From: Datura wrightii
Lineage: Eukaryota > Streptophyta > Magnoliopsida > Solanales > Solanaceae
DNA length: 64,000 bases
Assembly: GCA_035772735.1 (NCBI GenBank)
Contig: JASDFA010000004.1
Coordinates: forward strand, 19,867,501-19,931,500
Reading direction: 5' to 3'
In this document: one piece after another, positions 58,433 through 64,000 of the stretch
How positions within the stretch are numbered: position 1 is the first letter of the stretch
Layout of the letters: the number at the start of each line of letters is the position of its first letter
Translations under genes and position numbers: made by a program
The notes under the pieces: model-generated
What the model was told of the DNA's origin: nothing
What the model saw: only the letters and a program-made list of their open reading frames with translations
Databases searched by the model: none

Positions 58433-60030
58433 AACAAAGACAAGAGTTGTTTTCTAACTGATTCTAAAGAAAGTTCTTATAGGATCTATTAAATCAAAAC
58501 CTGTACTGATTTTCTATATAAAAGCTTCACTTTCACATATTTAGTGCTCATTTCTGGCATGGAGACTCTACTTGGAAAAGATTTCTTTTAATGATGTTAT
58601 TTAAGAAAGTTCGTATTAGATCTAATGTCATATGATATTGTTCTAGACTGAAAATTGAGGATTTTAGTAACCACTCTTTTGTTGAAAGACAGATCTCAGG
58701 CTACATATGGAACAAATATGGTGCACCTCTCAGTATAAGACATCCGAATTGGTCCTTCAAAAGGATTCTTAATATATGGTGGTTTGTTAACTCACTTAGT
58801 GATGTTCATAAAACTATTTTACAGATTCCAGTCTTTATTTGCTGGGAAATTTGGAGATAATGAAATTCTAGCAAGTATGGTTCTTAGAAGAAATTCAAAA
58901 AGTTTAAGATGGGATACCATATTTTTTGGAACATCACTACGACCATGAGGAAAATGTTTCCTAAAATCAATTTGGAAGGAGGCGTTACGGTTTGCCTTGA
59001 ATTTCCTACTTTATTTGGGTTCTATCACAATTTTGTTGTACTTCAAAAAGGATTTCTTGGTAGAAAAGGTTTTTTTGGTGGAAAAGAACTCTTCTATATC
59101 TATTATTTTCTTGGAGAATAAGTTTCAGACTTCTCTATAAATAGAAGAATTTTTCTTCTCAAACTACAACACTATAACATCCACAATGTAGTCTTTAAAG
59201 GATCATATTTATGAGAATTTATTCTCTCAATAGTTTTATGCTTTTTATGTTAATTTTCTCAATTTTTAGGTTACCTGATCAAATTATATTAAATATTATG
59301 CTTATTTTAGTATAGATTTATTTGTCATCTAATTTAGTGCCATCAAAGTTTACAATTATTAGTTTCCGAATGACACTCTGTTATTTCCATCCCAATAGAA
59401 AGTTGGGCAGATTTAACTGAAATAATTGAATGATATAGACCCAAGGTTAACTGGAGGCAGGTGGTTTGGTCTAAACCTCCTATTAACACTGTAAAGGTAA
59501 ACATCGATGGTAGCGTTGACATAAAAACATGAAAAATAGGAATTGGTGGGGTAGTTCGTGATCACAATGGAGACTTTATTATGGCCTTTTCCATCTCCAT
59601 CCAGTGTAGTAGTTAAAATATAGCAGAAGCTGCGACAGCAAACTATGATCTTTTGTGGAGTATTCAAAATGGCTTTACCAGTATTCTCATAGAGCTAGAT
59701 TCTCTAATTATTGCTGACATGCTCAATTGCAAGGACACTAGCAAACTTAAGATGAAAAGAATTATTTGAGATACTGCCAAAGCTGCCGAGGGTGTTGAGC
59801 TTAATATTTTTCACTACTTTTGTGAAGCTAACAGTGTGGCAGATTTTTTTGCTAAAATAGCCTCCTCTAGTAGAACTAGTTCCTTCTGCTCCTCTTACGA
59901 ACTCTTGCCAAGGGAAGTGAAGAGATTTTTTCAACAAGACAAGAGTCAACTTCCTAGCATTAGAAGAAAAGTGGATAAGGCCAACTCCATTTTTAGTCAA
60001 ACGTATAGATGTTTTGTACAAATTGTATGG
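58433..60030 (+). pseudogene. L1-type LINE 3' end with RNase H domain
   Basis: At 58700-58860 'WNKYGAPLSIRHPNWSF' and 'FICWEIW' match the zf-RVT region that follows plant LINE reverse transcriptases. At 59460-59900 the RNase H-like domain (RVT_3 type) reads 'VVWSKPPINTVKVNIDGSVD' with the first Asp, 'GIGGVVRDHNGDFI', 'NIAEAATANYDLLW' with the Glu, 'ILIELDSLII' with the second Asp and 'FCEANSVADFFAKIA' with the C-terminal Asp. At least four stops interrupt the frame. The reverse transcriptase proper is not present. The 5' end is lost at the B junction. Confidence 0.82.
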
Positions 60031-60084
60031 AAGTTGTGTGTTTCTTCCATACGTGTGTGTTTCACCCAATTACATTCTTAAGGA
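60031..60084. other. Short unassigned spacer
   Basis: About 50 bases between the LINE end and the third E LTR. It holds GTGTGT-rich words and nothing else recognisable. Confidence 0.4.
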
Positions 60085-61137
60085 AAATATTTGATCACAA
60101 AATTTATAGAGAATTCTTTATAGCTTGAGGCATGTTAACGACACCGTCCTTAAGGATAGTTCACCCGGTGTAGGTGTATTCCCTAGGGTTTAACAAACTC
60201 TTCTAGCATAAACTAGGAGCTATAATCTAATAAAAATTAAATAAATAAGAAAATTCAGCACAAGTGAATATTGAAAACAGAGAAGAAATTCTCTTAATAT
60301 TTCTTCTCCACCAAATGAAAGAACTTACCCATAAATAGGTACAAGAAAAGCATCTTACAGAAGTGAGGTTGTGACCAAATTAAAAGCTTCAAATAAATAA
60401 AAATAAAAGAGAATAATGGTCATAAAGAGTTTATAATGATCTTTTGATTTTATCAAAATAATATTATATAACTGAAGATATTATCTCATAATAATAGTCA
60501 TTCAATTGCCAGATTTAATTTGAGAAATAAGAATTCAGATTATCTATTTCAATAATAATTGCAGATATTAGAAAATAAAATTTCATTTTAAGATATCAAA
60601 ATTATTTTTTCAACAATCCCCCACATATCCTTAAAAAGTATATCAAGGAATGGAATGAAGAAAGAAGGCTTGCTGGGTTTTCTTCATATGATTACAATAT
60701 GTTGAATCTAGTGTCTCGTGGACTATGAACCAAATGTGGATAAAACAAGATTAAACTTACAGATCAATTTGTGAAATTTAGAACTTCTATAAACCAAAAA
60801 TTATTTTGTAGGTTTAGCGTCTTATTCTATTAGATTATACAGCTTACACAATCTTCATCGTTATCATGGTTTTGAGCTAAGAGGTCATGCATGTGTCCTC
60901 GTATTCACGAGAGCTCGAGAAATTTATTAAAATTTTATAGGAGCAACATCACTCAACACTCATATAGGTCCAATAATCAAGTGTATTCTGCACAACAATA
61001 TACCACCTATAAAGGATATGAATTGGATTAAGAATTTAACTCAACCTCACTTTGCCTTACAACATTGCACTATATTCACACATCATAGGAGGGACATAAT
61101 TTCATAGTGCAAACTTGATCACCTAATGATTTGTTAT
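60085..61137 (-). mobile_element. Third copy of element E: LTR and interior start
   Basis: The LTR part ends TTTTTTCAACA at 60615. The interior from 60616 to 61137 (CCCCCACATATCC onward) matches 20877-21390. The left end of the LTR is diverged and lacks the TGTTG start. The interior is cut at 61137 by LTR sequence. Confidence 0.7.
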
Positions 61138-62260
61138 TGTCACGACTCGAGTGTAGACCCCGATCCAAGACACGGGACCTAGAACAACAAAGGGCTTTAA
61201 TCTAGCCAATGGCGCATACATAGCATGAAGGAGAGAATATCTAAAGTGGAGATGAATCATATATAACATAATATAAGCGGAAGTCTAAAAGTTAAGAACA
61301 AGGACAATATGTCACAATGTGGAACCATCTAATACATAACTATTTGAAAAGTCTCTAGTCATAAGATGAGCTGATGCTACAACAACCCTAACTAGCTCGC
61401 TATGTTTGAAACTAAAAAACATAACAAAACATAGCAAACTATCAAGTTTCCTCAAAAGATAAGGGCTCACCCAACAAGGACTAAGCTGGACTGAGGCAGG
61501 AGTTGAACAAACGTCTAGGTTGAGACTGATTGCCCAAATCTAGATCATAAGACGATATAACGTAGAAGTATGTGGGAAGTACTTTGAATGTACTAAGTAT
61601 GTAAGGTAAGTAAAACATTCTAGTAAAACGATAGTCTGAAATCATGAGTATAAAACAAGCTAGAAAATGAGAGTAAGGACGACATGCTAAAAATCATATT
61701 CTTGAAGTAATCATAAACATGAGTTATTCATCATAAGATGAAACATAATGATCCAAAATTTACGAAAACAAACCATCTGATTTAACATACTTGAAATCAT
61801 AAGTAAAAGCTCATAAAGGATCACTGGGTAAAATACGCTATAAAACATAACATCGTAAGTCATAAGCATGAATAACTTAAAACATGAGGAACAATGAGAG
61901 GCTTTTTCATAGCCGACACCATCATGATAGAGCTTACATGATGCCCAAACTATTTTTCTCAAGTGGGCAGAGCTGTCCTAAGTTTTCATACTTTTGGAGT
62001 TAGCTTGAGGCTTGTCCTAGAAACTCATTAGTTTGTTAGAAGGCTTTCAGACTTATGTAGACAGATTCAGTGTTGTATTTAAGTATTGATAAATTGTCCT
62101 TATGGATCATACTATACTTTTGCTATTCCTTTCTCTAGTTCATGATGTTAGATGTTTCTTATGTTTAGTGTGTGCGATGATTATGCCATGGGTTGACTTG
62201 GAGCCTTTCGGGGTTCCTTGTCCCGTATCTATGATCCGGGTGTGCTCTCGGATCGTGACA
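61138..62260. repeat. Inverted pair of gypsy LTR ends
   Basis: The segment starts TGTCACGACTCGAG and ends CTCGGATCGTGACA. The left 850 bases match element B-type LTR ends in minus orientation. The right 270 bases are the same type of LTR end in plus orientation. They meet near 61985. About 50 bases at each end are imperfect inverted repeats. The flanks GTTAT and AATAA do not match. There is no coding region. Confidence 0.65.
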
Positions 62261-62726
62261 AATAATGTGCGATGAAATAATAAAGGAAGAACAAGAATAT
62301 TGTAGAGGAAGAGAGAAGAAAGAATAATTATTATTTCTCTTGAGGGATTCTCTTCAGGGGTTAAAGGGATGATCTACAATAAACTGAAAACCCCTCTATT
62401 TATACGGATAATTCCTTTTAACTTTTCTCCAAAAGATAGACCTTCACTATAATACAAATATACACATTCACTACAATACAAATACCTTTATAGACATTAA
62501 CTAAGATACAAATATATTTACAACACTCCCCCTTGAATGTCTATTTGATAGATAATGTGCCTCGTTAAAATCTGACTAGAAAAACCTAGTGGAAAAAATC
62601 TACTGAAGGAAAAAAGAGTACACATATCTTGTAATATGCATTGGTAGCTACCTCATTAAAAGCCTTATAAGAAAAAACCAGTGGGACGAAACCTTGTAAG
62701 GAAAAAAAGAGTACAACGCGTATTAA

Positions 62727-63060
62727 CTCCCCCTAATGAGAACATCCTTGAATCTTTGCATTCCGATCTTGTGCACCATCTTCTTGAAAGTTGTAATTGG
62801 TAGAGATTTGGTGAATAATCAGCCACATTGTCACTTGAAAGAATCTGTTACATGCTGATATCACCATTCTTTTGGAGCTCATGTGTGTAGAAAAGTTTTG
62901 GTGAGAAGTGCTTCGTTCTATCTAATTCTCCCTTTAGTTTTGGTATGCATAATGCATTATCTTCATATAAAATTAAATAAATTTCCTGCATTGCATAACC
63001 AACAAACCTTTTACAATATTGATTAGAAATAATAAACTCATATATCAGTATTTTCATTAA
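62727..63060 (-). pseudogene. Copia RNase H of element C'
   Basis: The minus strand reads 'LILYEDNALCIPKLKGELDR', then 'TKHFSPKLFYTHELQKNGDI'. The C-terminal part has 'QRFKDVLI' near 62735. It matches element C's RNase H at 19905-20158. The catalytic Asp of YEDNA is kept. A stop breaks the frame near 62848, and the upstream part is decayed. Confidence 0.8.
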
Positions 63061-63889
63061 CCCGTAGCTCTATTAATAAAAGTAAAATTATATTTTTTCT
63101 GCATATTATAAAAATATTATCTCGTGGATAGTAATAGCAGGATATATAAGTACACCAATTGCACTAAAATACTGTACTTTCTAACCATTTTCATGAGATT
63201 AAAATTGATCTTTATTACGTTAAGCATTCTCACAACCATTGGGATATTCAATAGACTTTAAAACTTTTTAAATCTTTCAAGGATTTTCATATATCCTTCA
63301 CTGTCTATCTAGCCATGAAAATAATCTCATTATAAACATATCAAGATTTTCATGTATTACCAGACTTCTAATAACTCAAAATAATTGCATCCACTATAAG
63401 AGGACCTTTCTATATAGTAATATCAGTATTTGCAAAAAACCTTTATGCCACAACGCATAAGACATACTATTTTTACGATTTTATTTATTTCACCTTTCGC
63501 ATAAGAATCCATTTATACCCCCACTAACATTATACTTGAATTGCGTATTTTTATTTGACCAATCATTTATCTGTCCACACTTTTTGATAGATTTGAATTC
63601 AAGATACTCTCAATATTTATAATATTAAGCACTTCATTATATCAAAGGTACCGTCGAGGATCATTTTGATATCGATCCAATATGACATAACTTATCAAGA
63701 TCTCTTTATTTTTCATTGTTTCAAGTACCTGAACCTTTTCCAACGTTTTACAAAGTATTATGTAGTGGTACTCCTTTTAAAGCACTTGTCTCATTATTCT
63801 GACCATCTTGATAATTTGCTTTTCTCCTTCTTCAAGGAGTTTTTAATTCTAGAATCAATTGATATATCACGCTGTAGGTGTGTCATAAA
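63061..63889 (-). pseudogene. Degenerate pol interior of element C'
   Basis: It parallels 19060-19560 of element C in reverse, including the complement of 'GATATCAAAATGATC' near 63660. No intact domain is readable. Confidence 0.6.
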
Positions 63890-64000
63890 TGTCACACCCA
63901 GAGTTTACACCCTGAACGGGATATGGTACTTGAAGCCACAAGTGACCCCAAGTCAACCCCTGGTCTATCATACACTGTCTTTTTGAGTAAGATAGAAAGG
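63890..64000 (-). repeat. Start of a D-family LTR, runs off the window
   Basis: TGTCACACCCAGAGTTTACA and the following 90 bases are the reverse complement of the LTR ends at 30185-30285 and 37020-37122. This is a further copy of family D, inserted in or joined to copia C'. Confidence 0.85.

Larger units (their letters stand above)
62266..63889 (-). mobile_element. Copia element C', minus-strand copy
   Basis: The 3' LTR spans 62266-62525 (260 bp, plus-strand end TTTACAACA), with the purine tract complement CTCCCCCTTG directly after it. The interior follows the order of element C in reverse. It is cut at 63889 by a D-type LTR. Only the 3' half of the element is in the window. Confidence 0.85.

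Noticed and set aside
1..64000. tRNA or rRNA genes
   Set aside because: Only tRNA-complementary primer-binding sites were found. No cloverleaf or rRNA core sequence was seen.

Overview
This is a block of plant nuclear DNA made almost wholly of transposable elements. No intact host gene, tRNA or rRNA was found. The families point to an asterid, most likely Solanaceae (inference): chromovirus-type Ty3/gypsy elements with 2.4-3 kb LTRs, Tat/Athila/Ogre-type elements with putative plant transposon ORFs, short-LTR Ty1/copia elements, a Stowaway MITE, an hAT-type MITE, RTE and L1 LINE ends, and an endogenous pararetrovirus-like fragment. Letter names below (A-H) are mine and hold only within this window.

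Left part (1-14.9 kb). A pararetrovirus-like 3' end with promoter and polyA signal (1-1535) is followed by scrambled LTR and integrase pieces (1540-3090). Next come the 3' part of a Tat-type element H (3092-5770), a 2.37 kb solo LTR of family A (5771-8135), and the 5' half of a minus-strand Tat/Athila element G (8136-11765). The block ends with the 5' leader and 2.97 kb LTR of a minus-strand gypsy element A2 (11766-14867). About 1 kb of AT-rich DNA without genes then leads to an hAT-type MITE (15991-16517) with a perfect 8 bp target duplication.

Middle part (16.8-45.7 kb). A decayed minus-strand copia element E (16779-24572) carries a younger copia element C in one LTR and a Stowaway MITE in the other. 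An RTE LINE end follows. From about 24985 to 45683 lies an imperfect palindrome with arms of about 1.86 kb. Its 1.57 kb loop holds a 40 bp tandem array and a segment resembling a plastid group II intron. The left arm is split by a Tat-type, apparently non-autonomous element F (26755-42163, target duplication TTGTC). F's left LTR is itself split by a gypsy element D (27789-37123, target duplication CAAGT/CAATT).

Right part (45.7-64 kb). Minus-strand Ogre/Tat gag remains are cut by the minus-strand gypsy element B (46507-58414). B's 3' LTR holds a 2.8 kb solo LTR of family A with ACACA target duplications, and B's other LTR preserves the empty site. An L1-type LINE end with RNase H, a third copy of the E LTR, an inverted pair of LTR ends, a minus-strand copy of copia C (C'), and the edge of a D-family LTR complete the window.

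Every coding region is broken by stops, frameshifts or deletions, so nothing here looks able to move by itself. The main interest lies in the palindrome, in short modules shared between unrelated elements, and in insertion and recombination events that can be read from empty sites inside the window.
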